Origin: Mycobacterium sp. IS-3022
GTDB taxonomy: Bacteria; Actinomycetota; Actinomycetes; Mycobacteriales; Mycobacteriaceae
Reading direction: 5' to 3'
NCBI RefSeq assembly: GCF_001500065.1
Contig: NZ_LQIN01000045.1
Coordinates: 124,001-188,000 of the forward strand
DNA length: 64,000 nucleotides
The position numbers and the translations under genes were made by a program. This document shows, one piece after another, positions 25,797 through 33,772 of the stretch. How positions within the stretch are numbered: position 1 is the first letter of the stretch; every line of letters starts with the position of its first letter. The notes beneath the pieces are model-generated. The model was given only the letters and a program-made list of their open reading frames with translations, had not been told where the DNA came from and made no database searches.

Positions 25797-27281
25797 TCAG
25801 ACGACGAATCCGGCCGCCCGATGCCCGAGCATGACGATCGTCGCGTGCGGCCCGCGGCTGGGGATCGCCGGCAACACGGACCCGTCGACCACCCACAACC
25901 GGTCGACACCCCGCACGCCGCACCGCGAATCGACCACTGCCGCCTCGTCCCCGTCGGCGCCCATCGGCGCGGTCCCCGACAGGTGCTGCGATGTCGACCA
26001 CGTCACCGGACCAAGTTCTGTTGTCGCACCGATGAGTTCACGAGCCAGCTCGGTTCCGGTCTGCAGTTTCGCGATGTCGTCGGGTTCGGTGTCGTAACGA
26101 TGTTCGATGGCCGGGGCGACATCAGGGTCAGCGGTGACGACGCGTACCCGTCCTCGAGACTTCGGCCGCATCAACGTCACCCCGATGTGGGGATGGTCGC
26201 CGGGATCGTCGCGGCGGCCGCTCACCATCGCACCGAAACCTGCAGTGTAAGGGCGGATCTCGAGAGAATCCTCCGTGGTCAACACCGCCTCCAGCGGAGG
26301 CAGTCCGTGCGTTTCCGACCAACTCACCGGTAGTACCCATTCCGGGTGGTCCGACGTTTGCGTGCCAACCGGCAGATCGACGGTCACAGGTATTCCCGCC
26401 GCCGCCAGAACGTCATTCGGTCCGATGCCGGACAACATCAGAAGGTGAGCCGAACCGATTGCGCCCGCACACAAGACGATCCGGTCGGCGTCAAGCTCGA
26501 CGGCGCCATGCGGGCCCACGCAGCTCACTCCGACCGCACGGCCGGCGACGATCCGGATTCGCAGGACGCGGGTATTGGCGAGCAGTGTCAGGTTTGGCCT
26601 GTCCACCGCGGGTTGCAGATGGGCACCGCCGGGACCGACGCGGGTGCCCTGGTGGATGTTCAGCGGCACCGCTCCCACTCCGGGGCGCAGCGGCGCCTCG
26701 GGCGTCGACCCGTTGAGATCGTCGATCCACGGGTGTCCCGCGGCGGTGGCGGCGTTGACGAAAGACGCTGTGCATCCGTCGAATTCGGCCACCCGCCGGA
26801 TCAGTATCGGACCCTCCGACCCGTGTATCGCGTTGTCGAAGTCCAAATCGGTTTCGATGGCGCGAAAATGCGGCAGCACTTCCGTCCATGCCCACTCGGG
26901 GAGTCCCCAGCTGTCGAAGTCCGACGGCAGTCCTCGGCAGAAGTAGCCGCCGTTGACCGCCCCGGACCCGCCCACCACGGCGCCGCGCATGATCTGCGCA
27001 TGCCGTGGGGGGTCGACGGTCAGGGTGGTCGGATATCGTCGCACCACCGAACTGGCGGCCCCGATCGGCAGCCGCAACCCGTCGCTGATCTGCGTCAGCA
27101 CCCGAGGATCCGACGGTCCCGGGCCCGATTCGACGACCGTGACAACGCACGACGGATCTGTGGAGAGTCGCTCGGCCAGAACGGAACCGGCGCTGCCGGC
27201 ACCGACGATCAGGACGTCACTGCGCACGCGAGGAGCGAAAGATTCATTGCGCACGCGAGGAGCAATAGATTCATTGCGCAC
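25797..27281 (-). CDS. mftG: Mycofactocin-associated GMC oxidoreductase MftG
   Basis: A 494-residue GMC-family flavoenzyme, last gene of the mycofactocin operon. The FAD loop is VLIVGAGSAGSVLAERL, the GMC signature GGSGAVNG follows, and the C-terminal HLSGTAPMG and DRLWVVDGSVLPAIPSRGPHA contain the active-site His regions. Experimental work on mycobacteria links MftG to reoxidation of mycofactocinol toward the respiratory chain. Three possible GTG starts (27281, 27254, 27227) lie in a 27-bp tandem repeat; the family core begins right after the last, so 27227 may be the real start. Confidence 0.92.
   Translation of the reverse strand: MRNESIAPRVRNESFAPRVRSDVLIVGAGSAGSVLAERLSTDPSCVVTVVESGPGPSDPRVLTQISDGLRLPIGAASSVVRRYPTTLTVDPPRHAQIMRGAVVGGSGAVNGGYFCRGLPSDFDSWGLPEWAWTEVLPHFRAIETDLDFDNAIHGSEGPILIRRVAEFDGCTASFVNAATAAGHPWIDDLNGSTPEAPLRPGVGAVPLNIHQGTRVGPGGAHLQPAVDRPNLTLLANTRVLRIRIVAGRAVGVSCVGPHGAVELDADRIVLCAGAIGSAHLLMLSGIGPNDVLAAAGIPVTVDLPVGTQTSDHPEWVLPVSWSETHGLPPLEAVLTTEDSLEIRPYTAGFGAMVSGRRDDPGDHPHIGVTLMRPKSRGRVRVVTADPDVAPAIEHRYDTEPDDIAKLQTGTELARELIGATTELGPVTWSTSQHLSGTAPMGADGDEAAVVDSRCGVRGVDRLWVVDGSVLPAIPSRGPHATIVMLGHRAAGFVV
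27228..27281 (-). repeat. 27-bp tandem repeat at the mftG 5' end
   Basis: Two 27-bp units, each beginning GTGCGCAATGAATCT and ending GCTCCTCGC, run directly into a third partial unit (GTGCGCAGTGAC). Each unit encodes nine residues and supplies its own in-frame GTG, so the repeat multiplies potential starts. Confidence 0.85.
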
Positions 27282-27296
27282 GCGAAGAGCGTCGTT

Positions 27297-28709
27297 TCAG
27301 GTCCGGATCTGGGGTTTGAGCGCGCCGAGATGACGCTCGCGGACCACGCCCGCCCACAAACCCGTGCCGTAGGCGATGTCATCGAGGCGTTTGAGGGCGA
27401 TGTAGGTGAGCAGCCCGACCCGTGGGGTGTCGTCCTCGGCGCTGCCGTTGCGAGCCAACCAGTCGACAACACCTTCGATCACCGCGGCCAGCAGTACCAC
27501 TTGCCGGCACCGCCTGGACAGCAGCGCCGCGATCAGCGCCAGCGGCCAGTAGTGCCGACAGATCGCCGACGCGAGCTGCATGGCGGCGGACCACAGTCCG
27601 TGCGCCGCCACCACCGCGACGTCCCTGGGCTCGGTCTCGACGCTGGACAGCGACTTGGCGATGCGGCGGCCGGTGACGGTCGCAACGATGATCGACGCCA
27701 GATACCCGATCGATGAGCCCATCGCCATCAGCATCCATGCCAGCAGCGTCCAGCCCGAGATCACCAGCGGAGCGGTCTTGCCGGGATGCCGGACCGACAG
27801 CGGCGCGGCGGCTTCACCGTAGAAAGACCTGCGCGAGAACCACTCTCGCAGTTGGGTGCGATGGTCGTGCGCGACCAACGCGATGGGTTCGTAGCGCAGA
27901 CGCGCTCCCGACTCGATGAGACGCCAGCACAGGTCGACGTCTTCGCCTGACCTCAGCGTCTCGTCGAAGCCGCCGACCTCGCCGAGCATGGACCGGCGGC
28001 AGATGATCGCGGCGCTGGGGACGTAGGACACCGTGCCGTACGGCATCACCGGGGCCTCCCGCAGACCGAGGTCGAGCGACGACCGCACCGCCTCGTACCG
28101 GGCGACCACGTTGTCGGGTTCGCGCAGGCCGACGATGCGGGGCGCCACCAGCCCGACGGCGGGATCGCAGAAGTGGCCGAGCAGCGCCTCCAGCCATCCG
28201 CGTCGCGGCACGACGTCGCTGTCCAGGAAGGCCACGAAGTCGGTGTTGCACGCCGCCAGGCCGGTGTTGCGGGCCGCCGCCGGCCCCCTGCTGCGGTCGT
28301 GGCGAAGCACCAGCACGTCGCCGTGCAGATCTATGAAGTCGGACCGCTCGAGCGGGGTGGCCGAGCCGTCGTCCACGACGATGACCCGGAGGCCGCGCAC
28401 CGCCGTGAGCAGCCGGCGCACGCCAGAAGCATTGTCGCGCACCGGGATCACCACAGTGACATCCCGGTGGGACGGGCCGCTGGCGGGCCGTGGATGTGCC
28501 ACGGTCGCATCGAGCAGCGCTCGTGCCACCTGCGCGCTGACCGCGTCGTGCACCTCGAGTCGGCCGCCGCTGAGCATGGTCTGCGCGGCCGGCGCCAGGC
28601 GCAGAAGACGGGTCGGGGAACCGCCGAGGAGGGCGGACCCTTCACCGAGCACCTTCACCCGCCGATCGACCTGGACGGCGAAGCCGTCGGGTAGCCGCGG
28701 TCCTGTCAT
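27297..28709 (-). CDS. mftF: Mycofactocin glycosyltransferase MftF
   Basis: Family 2 glycosyltransferase of 470 residues. The GT-A domain begins at about residue 85 (VTVVIPVRDN) with VIVVDDGS and the metal-binding FLDSDV motif; an N-terminal domain typical of MftF precedes it, and C-terminal hydrophobic segments suggest membrane association. MftF adds a beta-1,4-glucan chain to the cofactor in mycobacteria. The ATG overlaps the mftE stop by four bases (ATGA), and mftG starts 15 bp after its stop. Confidence 0.94.
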   Translation of the reverse strand: MTGPRLPDGFAVQVDRRVKVLGEGSALLGGSPTRLLRLAPAAQTMLSGGRLEVHDAVSAQVARALLDATVAHPRPASGPSHRDVTVVIPVRDNASGVRRLLTAVRGLRVIVVDDGSATPLERSDFIDLHGDVLVLRHDRSRGPAAARNTGLAACNTDFVAFLDSDVVPRRGWLEALLGHFCDPAVGLVAPRIVGLREPDNVVARYEAVRSSLDLGLREAPVMPYGTVSYVPSAAIICRRSMLGEVGGFDETLRSGEDVDLCWRLIESGARLRYEPIALVAHDHRTQLREWFSRRSFYGEAAAPLSVRHPGKTAPLVISGWTLLAWMLMAMGSSIGYLASIIVATVTGRRIAKSLSSVETEPRDVAVVAAHGLWSAAMQLASAICRHYWPLALIAALLSRRCRQVVLLAAVIEGVVDWLARNGSAEDDTPRVGLLTYIALKRLDDIAYGTGLWAGVVRERHLGALKPQIRT

Positions 28710-29449
28710 GTCAACATCCCGTCGCGGTCAGGTACCCAGCGGGTGATCCGCCGCAAGCATGCCTCGACCATATCGGGGAAGATCCGGGCGCCGTCTTCCT
28801 CCGTCGCGGTGGTGGGGTCGCCGAGCACGCCGATCTCGCTCACCGCGGCGACGCCTGCCCGTCGCAGTTCCGGAATGAGTTCGCGAAGCGGCGCAACATT
28901 GCCGGGCACGGTTTCGTGGATACGAACGTCCTGCGGCGAAATATGTAGCAATACAGACGTTTCGGTGTGACCGGCGTGCGCATCGGCGCCCGCCACGGTG
29001 CATGGGCACCAACCCGCGTCGCGGCCCTCGTAGCGCAGCAAAGCCGTCGCCGCCGCCAGCGCCTCGACGTTGCCTCCGTGACCGTTGACGAAGACCAGCC
29101 GCGACGCCCACCGCGATGCGGACCGGCCGTACTCCACCAGCAACAACCGCAGTGCAGCCGTGCCGATCGACACGGTGCCACTGAACTCCTCGTGCTCGCC
29201 GCTCGCGCCGTAGCCGATCGCGGGCGCGACCATCCAGTTCAATTCATTGCGGCCGGCCAGTTGGTCAGCAACGGCTCGAGCGACGGCCGTCGCGATTCTG
29301 GTGTCGGTGTCCAGCGGTAGATGCGGACCGTGCTGCTCGGTGGAGCCGACCGGGACGAGCAGGGCTGACGGGGTGCTCTGCAGCTGCTTCGACGTCGCAT
29401 TCGCGAGTTCGCTGACAGATGGCACCCGCCGATGGTAGGCCGAATTCAC
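28706..29449 (-). CDS. mftE: Mycofactocin precursor peptidase MftE (creatininase family)
   Basis: Creatininase-fold peptidase of about 247 residues that releases the Val-Tyr-derived core from the modified MftA peptide. Metal-ligand motifs are GSTEQHGPHLPLDTD and VNGHGGN. The GTG at 29449 is the longest start; a second GTG at 29425 (VPSVSELA) fits the family equally well, and neither has a strong ribosome-binding site. A hairpin lies seven bases upstream. It is separated by 130 bp from mftD, the only real gap in the operon. Confidence 0.93.
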   Translation of the reverse strand: MNSAYHRRVPSVSELANATSKQLQSTPSALLVPVGSTEQHGPHLPLDTDTRIATAVARAVADQLAGRNELNWMVAPAIGYGASGEHEEFSGTVSIGTAALRLLLVEYGRSASRWASRLVFVNGHGGNVEALAAATALLRYEGRDAGWCPCTVAGADAHAGHTETSVLLHISPQDVRIHETVPGNVAPLRELIPELRRAGVAAVSEIGVLGDPTTATEEDGARIFPDMVEACLRRITRWVPDRDGMLT

Positions 29450-29455
29450 CTGTCG

Positions 29456-29474
29456 TGCGCCAATTGTTGGCGCA
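29456..29474. promoter_or_regulatory. Perfect palindrome between mftD and mftE
   Basis: TGCGCCAATTGTTGGCGCA has 8-bp perfect arms around a 3-nt centre and ends seven bases before the mftE GTG. In the operon transcript it would form a hairpin covering the region where a ribosome-binding site is expected. It may be a processing, attenuation or protein-binding site. The rest of the 130-bp gap (29450-29579) shows nothing else. Confidence 0.6.
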
Positions 29475-29579
29475 TGCGCAGCAATTCATTCGGTGGAATT
29501 TTCGCTAGCACCATCGACATCGTCCCGCCAGCCTCGTGCGTCCCGCCTCTACCAGCGAGTTCCCTCGGACGCGGTCGGG

Positions 29580-30776
29580 TCAAGCGGTCGGGCCGGGGGG
29601 CACGCCGAGTGCCCGGACGAAGTCGGGCGGAACCAGGATGTCCTCGGCCTCGAGATCATGGACCGACGCGCGACCCAGGCCCATCAATGCAGAATCGATG
29701 CCGCCGCGCAGGACGTCGAGCACGTTCTCGACTCCGGCCTGACCGTTGGCAGCGAGGCCCCACAGGTACGCCCTGCCGATCATCACCGCACGAGCGCCGA
29801 GCGCGACGGCCTTCACCACATCGCTGCCCCGGCGGATGCCGCCGTCGAGCAACACCTCGACGTCGTCTTTGACCGCCTCGGCGATCGCAGGCAGGGCACG
29901 GATCGATGCCGGGGTCCCGTCCAGGTTGTTGCCACCGTGGTTGGACACGGAGATCGCCGAAACCCCAGCATCCACAGCGCGTTTGGCGTCGTCAACCCGC
30001 ATCACGCCCTTCAGCATGAAGGGACCGCCCCACAGCTCGCGAAGCCACGCGATGTCTTCCCAGGTCGGCGGGGGCGTGCCCATCCACTCGCCGTACGCGG
30101 CGAAGAACGGCGGCCCCGGCTCGCCGCGCGCCGCCTGATTGGGCACCCGCAGGTTCGGCGGCCGCAGGGTCTTGCCCCACTGCCACATCCAGCTCGGCCG
30201 GGTCAGGCCGGTCGGGAGCATGCGCACGGTCGTGCGCAGATCCATCTGCTCGGGGATCTTCGGGCTGCCCCAGTCACGGCCGTGCGAGAAGCTCCAGTCG
30301 GTGGTCACGATCAGCCCGACGGCGCCGGCCTCCCGGGCCCGCTCGACCCTGGCCGCGATCGCGTCCCGGCCACCGAGCCAGTAGACCTGGAAGAAGAGCT
30401 TGGGGTTGGCCGCGATCACCTCTTCGATCGGCTTGCTGGCGAAAGACGACAGGCCCATCGCGGTGCCGCGGGCGGCTGCCGCGCGTGCGACCGCGACCTC
30501 GCCTTCGGGGTGGACTGCCTGCACCCCGGTCGGCGAGATCAACACGGGCAGCGAAATCTCTTGTCCCATCACGGTGGTGGCCAGATCGCGCTTCTCGGTC
30601 GCCCCGATGACGTGCGGCGCGAAGCCCAACTCGGCGAAGGCGTCGACGTTGTCGGAAACCGTCACGCCCTTCTCGCTCGCGGCGATCAGCGCCGAGTACA
30701 CCGGCTTGGGAAGTCGACGCTTGGCCCGCTCCTGAGCGGCGGCGACTGTCTCGAACCACGTGTCAGCCATGATCAC
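29580..30776 (-). CDS. mftD: Pre-mycofactocin synthase MftD (FMN alpha-hydroxyacid oxidase family)
   Basis: A 398-residue FMN enzyme of the lactate dehydrogenase/glycolate oxidase family, annotated lldD1 in older M. tuberculosis records. It oxidatively deaminates the processed dipeptide to the alpha-keto amide of premycofactocin. The FMN-binding SNHGGNNLDGTPAS and LDGGIRRGSDVVKA motifs are intact. The ATG overlaps the mftC stop (ATGA). Its place between mftC and mftE favours this role over lactate oxidation. Confidence 0.95.
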   Translation of the reverse strand: MIMADTWFETVAAAQERAKRRLPKPVYSALIAASEKGVTVSDNVDAFAELGFAPHVIGATEKRDLATTVMGQEISLPVLISPTGVQAVHPEGEVAVARAAAARGTAMGLSSFASKPIEEVIAANPKLFFQVYWLGGRDAIAARVERAREAGAVGLIVTTDWSFSHGRDWGSPKIPEQMDLRTTVRMLPTGLTRPSWMWQWGKTLRPPNLRVPNQAARGEPGPPFFAAYGEWMGTPPPTWEDIAWLRELWGGPFMLKGVMRVDDAKRAVDAGVSAISVSNHGGNNLDGTPASIRALPAIAEAVKDDVEVLLDGGIRRGSDVVKAVALGARAVMIGRAYLWGLAANGQAGVENVLDVLRGGIDSALMGLGRASVHDLEAEDILVPPDFVRALGVPPGPTA

Positions 30777-31990
30777 ACCGGACTTTCGTTGCAGAATCGG
30801 GCCGGGGGTTTGGTCAGCAGCTTCAGGGCCACCGGACCTTGTTTGGTTCCCCTGGAGTGGTCACCACTGGGCTTCGGTTTGACGCGCTCCCGCTCCAAGG
30901 CCGGGGCACCCCAACCCTCCACGCATTCGGGGTCAGGGCCGTCCAGTGGCAAACCGGTGAAGAACTTGGCAGCCATGCAGCCGCCGCGGCAGCTGTCGTA
31001 ATGGCCGCAGCTTCCGCAGGCACCTGCCGACTGTGGCTCGCGCAGCTCGCGGAACAGTGGTGCGTGCTGCCAGACGTTCTGAAAACCACCGTCGGACAAG
31101 ATGTTTCCGGCCAGGAACTTGTCGTGGATGGCGAACGGGCAGGCGTAGACGTCGCCGACGGGGTCGATGAGGCAGACCACCCGGCCGGCGCCGCACAGGT
31201 TGAGCCCGGCCAGCGCGCCGGGTGCACCCAGTCCGGACAGGTGGAAGAACGAGTCGCCGGTGAGCACCCCGTCCCCCTTGGCCACCAGCCAGTTGTACAA
31301 CTGTCGCTGCTGATCGGCCGTCGGGTGCAACTCGTCCCAGGTGTCGGCGCCGCGGCCGGAGGGCCGCAGTCGCGTGATCCGCAACGTGGCGCCGTACTGT
31401 GCTGCGAGAGCGGCGAATTCGTCGAGCTGGTCGACGTTGTGGCGGGTGACGACCACCGAGATCTTCGCGTCCTTGAAGCCGGCGTCGGCGAGGTTCTGCA
31501 GCGCCCGGGTGGCCATCGCGAACGAGCCGGTGCCCCGCACGGCGTCGTTGACGTCTGCGGTCGCGCCGTCGAGCGAGATCTGCACATCGACGTAGTCGCT
31601 GGCGGCCAGCCGAGTTGCCACCTCGGGCGTGATGCGTACGCCGTTGGTGGAGAACTTGACGCCGACGTGATGAGCGGTGGCGTAGTCGACGAGTTCCCAG
31701 AAATCCGAACGCACGGTCGGCTCGCCGCCGCCGATGTTGACGTAGAACACCTGCATGCGCTCGAGCTCGTCGATGATGTCCTTGCACTGCCGGGTGGTCA
31801 ACTCACGCGGGTCGCGTTTGCCCGACGATGACAGGCAGTGCACACACGCCAGGTTGCACGCGTAGGTCAGCTCCCAGGTGAGGCAGATCGGGGCGTCGAG
31901 GCCGTGCTCGAACTGCTCGACGAGCCGAGGCACGGGCTGGGCGAGCTCCGAATTGGTGGCCGGCGCGAGCGCCGAATCAGTGGACGTCAT
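30773..31990 (-). CDS. mftC: Mycofactocin radical SAM maturase MftC
   Basis: Radical SAM/SPASM enzyme of 405 residues that decarboxylates and cross-links the C-terminal Val-Tyr of MftA. The radical SAM cluster motif is CNLACVHC (C45, C49, C52); the C-terminal SPASM Cys ligands appear in ICGAGRVVC-like and CGSCGHYDSCRGGC regions. It requires the chaperone MftB, whose gene overlaps it by four bases. Length is normal. Confidence 0.96.
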   Translation of the reverse strand: MTSTDSALAPATNSELAQPVPRLVEQFEHGLDAPICLTWELTYACNLACVHCLSSSGKRDPRELTTRQCKDIIDELERMQVFYVNIGGGEPTVRSDFWELVDYATAHHVGVKFSTNGVRITPEVATRLAASDYVDVQISLDGATADVNDAVRGTGSFAMATRALQNLADAGFKDAKISVVVTRHNVDQLDEFAALAAQYGATLRITRLRPSGRGADTWDELHPTADQQRQLYNWLVAKGDGVLTGDSFFHLSGLGAPGALAGLNLCGAGRVVCLIDPVGDVYACPFAIHDKFLAGNILSDGGFQNVWQHAPLFRELREPQSAGACGSCGHYDSCRGGCMAAKFFTGLPLDGPDPECVEGWGAPALERERVKPKPSGDHSRGTKQGPVALKLLTKPPARFCNESPV

Positions 31991-32376
31991 TGCGGGACCA
32001 GCATTTTCGATTGGGCAAGCACAGAAAGTGCGTGCAGGTACGGTGCCTGCTGCGCGTCGTCGATACCGGCGGCGCGGCAGGCGGATCGGACGTCGGGATG
32101 GTCGGACAGCGCGTTGACGACGTCAACGATCGTCCTGTTCTTCAGGAATGACAGCTTGCGCGTTCCGAAGTGGTAGAGCAGCGCCCCGAACGGCTCCGGC
32201 CGAACCGCCACCTGGTGGTGCAGCCGCCAGCCGAGTCCCGGGTCGAACACCGGGCCGGGGCCCGAATCCAATCCGGTGCCAGGGCCCGAATCCAACCGGG
32301 CGCCGGGGCCCGAATCCAACACCGGGCCGGCGCCCGAGTCGGGCCCCGTTCGGGACGCCGCTCTCGACGAAGTCAC
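31987..32376 (-). CDS. mftB: Mycofactocin precursor chaperone MftB with repeated N-terminus
   Basis: A PqqD-like recognition protein that presents MftA to MftC. The conserved core starts at about residue 47 (LGWRLHHQVAVRPEPFGALLYHFGTRK in parts). Here the protein is 129 residues because residues 13-52 are five octapeptides: DSGAGPVL, DSGPGARL, DSGPGTGL, DSGPGPVF and DPGLGWRL, the last being the normal start of the core. The GTG at 32376 starts two bases after the mftA stop and was preferred to one at 32394, which lies inside mftA. Confidence 0.92.
   Translation of the reverse strand: MTSSRAASRTGPDSGAGPVLDSGPGARLDSGPGTGLDSGPGPVFDPGLGWRLHHQVAVRPEPFGALLYHFGTRKLSFLKNRTIVDVVNALSDHPDVRSACRAAGIDDAQQAPYLHALSVLAQSKMLVPQ
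32221..32340 (-). repeat. Five 24-bp tandem repeats in mftB
   Basis: Exactly five 24-bp units (120 bp) encode the octapeptide series DSGxGxxL. The unit nearest the core encodes DPGLGWRL, which belongs to the conserved protein, so the array seems to have grown by duplicating the beginning of the conserved region outward. Confidence 0.9.
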
Positions 32377-32378
32377 GG

Positions 32379-32471
32379 TCAGTAGACCCCGCACATCCCG
32401 TCGATCGACACCTCTTCGACCAGCGTCTCGGTGACGAGTTCGTCGGCCTGCACCTGCTCATTCGGTTCCAT
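32379..32471 (-). CDS. mftA: Mycofactocin precursor peptide MftA
   Basis: A 30-residue ribosomal peptide, below the usual size cut for gene finding. It starts [13 protein letters not shown] and ends with the invariant IDGMCGVY, whose final Val-Tyr becomes the cofactor. The ATG at 32471 has AAAGG nine bases upstream. It is the first gene of the operon, directly followed by mftB. The peptide is acidic in the leader part, as is usual. Confidence 0.97.
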
Positions 32472-32504
32472 GGGCTTGCCTTTCTCGGGGCGCTTTCGCT
32501 GTTC

Positions 32505-32557
32505 TCGACAATTGTGATCGAGATCGCAATATTATGGCATCGGGTGCCAGAAAGGAA
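32505..32557. promoter_or_regulatory. mftA/mftR divergent promoters and MftR operator
   Basis: The near-palindrome ATTGTGATCGAGATCGCAAT (32511-32530) lies between the divergent genes. On the plus strand it separates TCGACA (32505-32510) from TATTAT (32530-32535), a candidate mftR promoter with a 19-bp spacer. On the minus strand TTCCTT (32552-32557), 17 bp, TAATAT (32529-32534) is a candidate mftA promoter, putting the palindrome over its start. A bound MftR dimer could repress both. Confidence 0.65.
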
Positions 32558-32581
32558 GAGGGGCCCGGAAGAGGAGCGCGC

Positions 32582-33181
32582 ATGGGCTCGGAAGCCCCGC
32601 ATCGAGTGGGCCGCCGGCGCGCGACGACGTGGGCGCACATCAGCAATGTCGCCATCGACATGTTCGCCGAGCACGGCTTCGAAGAGGTCAGCGTCGACGA
32701 CGTCGCCGAGGCCGCGGGCATCGGTCGGCGCACGCTGTTTCGCTACTACCCATCCAAGAACGCGCTGCCGTGGGGCGATTTCGACGCCCACCTCGAGCAC
32801 CTGCAAGACCTTCTCACCGCCCTCGATCCGGGCGTGCCGATCCGCGATGCGTTGCGCACAGCGCTGTTGGCGTTCAACACCTTTGACGAGGCCGAGACCG
32901 CGCGCCACCGACAGCGCATGCGAGTGATCCTCGAGACCGCGGCGTTGCAGGCCTACTCGATGACGATGTACGCCGGGTGGCGCGGCGTCGTCGCGGCGTT
33001 CGTCGCCCACCGGCTCGGTACCGGGGCCGGTGACCTCGTGCCGCAGACCGTCGCGTGGACGATGCTCGGCGTGGCGCTGTCTGCCTACGAACACTGGCTG
33101 GCCGACGAGTCGGAATCGCTGGCCGAAGCGCTGGGTGCGGCGTTCGATGCGGTCGCCGACGGCCTCGATGCGCTCGGCTGA
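32582..33181 (+). CDS. mftR: Mycofactocin system TetR regulator MftR
   Basis: A 199-residue TetR repressor of the mycofactocin operon, reported in mycobacteria to respond to long-chain acyl-CoA. The HTH reads MFAEHGFEEVSVDDVAEAAG, then GRRTLFRYYPSKNALPWGDF, the latter being characteristic of MftR. The ATG at 32582 was chosen for the strong GAAGAGGAG eight bases upstream; the upstream ATG at 32534 overlaps the predicted -10. It is divergent from mftA across the operator. Confidence 0.93.
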   Translation: MGSEAPHRVGRRRATTWAHISNVAIDMFAEHGFEEVSVDDVAEAAGIGRRTLFRYYPSKNALPWGDFDAHLEHLQDLLTALDPGVPIRDALRTALLAFNTFDEAETARHRQRMRVILETAALQAYSMTMYAGWRGVVAAFVAHRLGTGAGDLVPQTVAWTMLGVALSAYEHWLADESESLAEALGAAFDAVADGLDALG

Positions 33182-33247
33182 GCGGCGCGGCAGAATTTTT
33201 TTCGATTGGGGCGTCGGAGTTCGGTCCCCCGCGGCGACGATAAGGGT

Positions 33248-33772
33248 GTGAGCGCCGAACCGGATGGCACCGACGCTCCGCGGGCACTGCTGGCGCTGTA
33301 CGACGAGGCGCTGCCGGTTGTGTACGGATACTTCGTCCGGCGCTGCGGTGACCGTGGAACCGCCGAAGACCTGACGTCGGAAACGTTTCTGGCGGCGATG
33401 GATGCCGCCCGGAAGACGGCTCCACCCCCGATGAGCGTGCCGTGGCTGATCGGGGTGGCGCGTCACAAGCTGGCCGACCACTACCGGCGCCGCCACGACC
33501 GGTTCAGCATCCCCGTCGCCGACCTGCCCGAGCCCGCAGAGGCGGCCGACGACTGGGATGAGGAGCTCGACCGCATCGTCGCCGAAAGTGTGTTGGCCAA
33601 GCTGCCCGAGCAGCATCGGACGGTCCTGGCGCTGCGCTACATGGACGACTGCTCGGTGCCCGAGTGCGCCGAGCTGATCGGCCGAACGGTGCACGCCACC
33701 GAGGCGCTGCTGGTGCGGGCCCGCAAAGCGTTTCGAGCTCACTACCCCGAACCGGAAGGAGGGCGGTCGTGA
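33248..33772 (+). CDS. ECF-type RNA polymerase sigma factor
   Basis: A 174-residue sigma-70 family protein. Region 2 is at about residues 25-90 (YDEALPVVYGYFVRRCGDRGTAEDLTSETF in parts) and region 4 at about 115-165 (LAKLPEQHRTVLALRYMDD, then VPECAELIGRTVHATEALLVRARKAF). No anti-sigma membrane protein is next to it; instead its stop overlaps the GTG of a VOC protein (GTGA), a pairing seen in ECF groups whose partner is a soluble enzyme-like domain. The GTG at 33248 gives the usual compact length. Confidence 0.9.
   Translation: MSAEPDGTDAPRALLALYDEALPVVYGYFVRRCGDRGTAEDLTSETFLAAMDAARKTAPPPMSVPWLIGVARHKLADHYRRRHDRFSIPVADLPEPAEAADDWDEELDRIVAESVLAKLPEQHRTVLALRYMDDCSVPECAELIGRTVHATEALLVRARKAFRAHYPEPEGGRS

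Noticed and set aside
27228..27281. CRISPR-like or mobile repeat at the mftG start
   Set aside because: The units are contiguous and in frame with no spacers, so this is a coding tandem repeat.
32221..32340. Sequencing or assembly artefact in mftB
   Set aside because: Units differ by several bases each and keep the reading frame, which argues for a real, diverged array.
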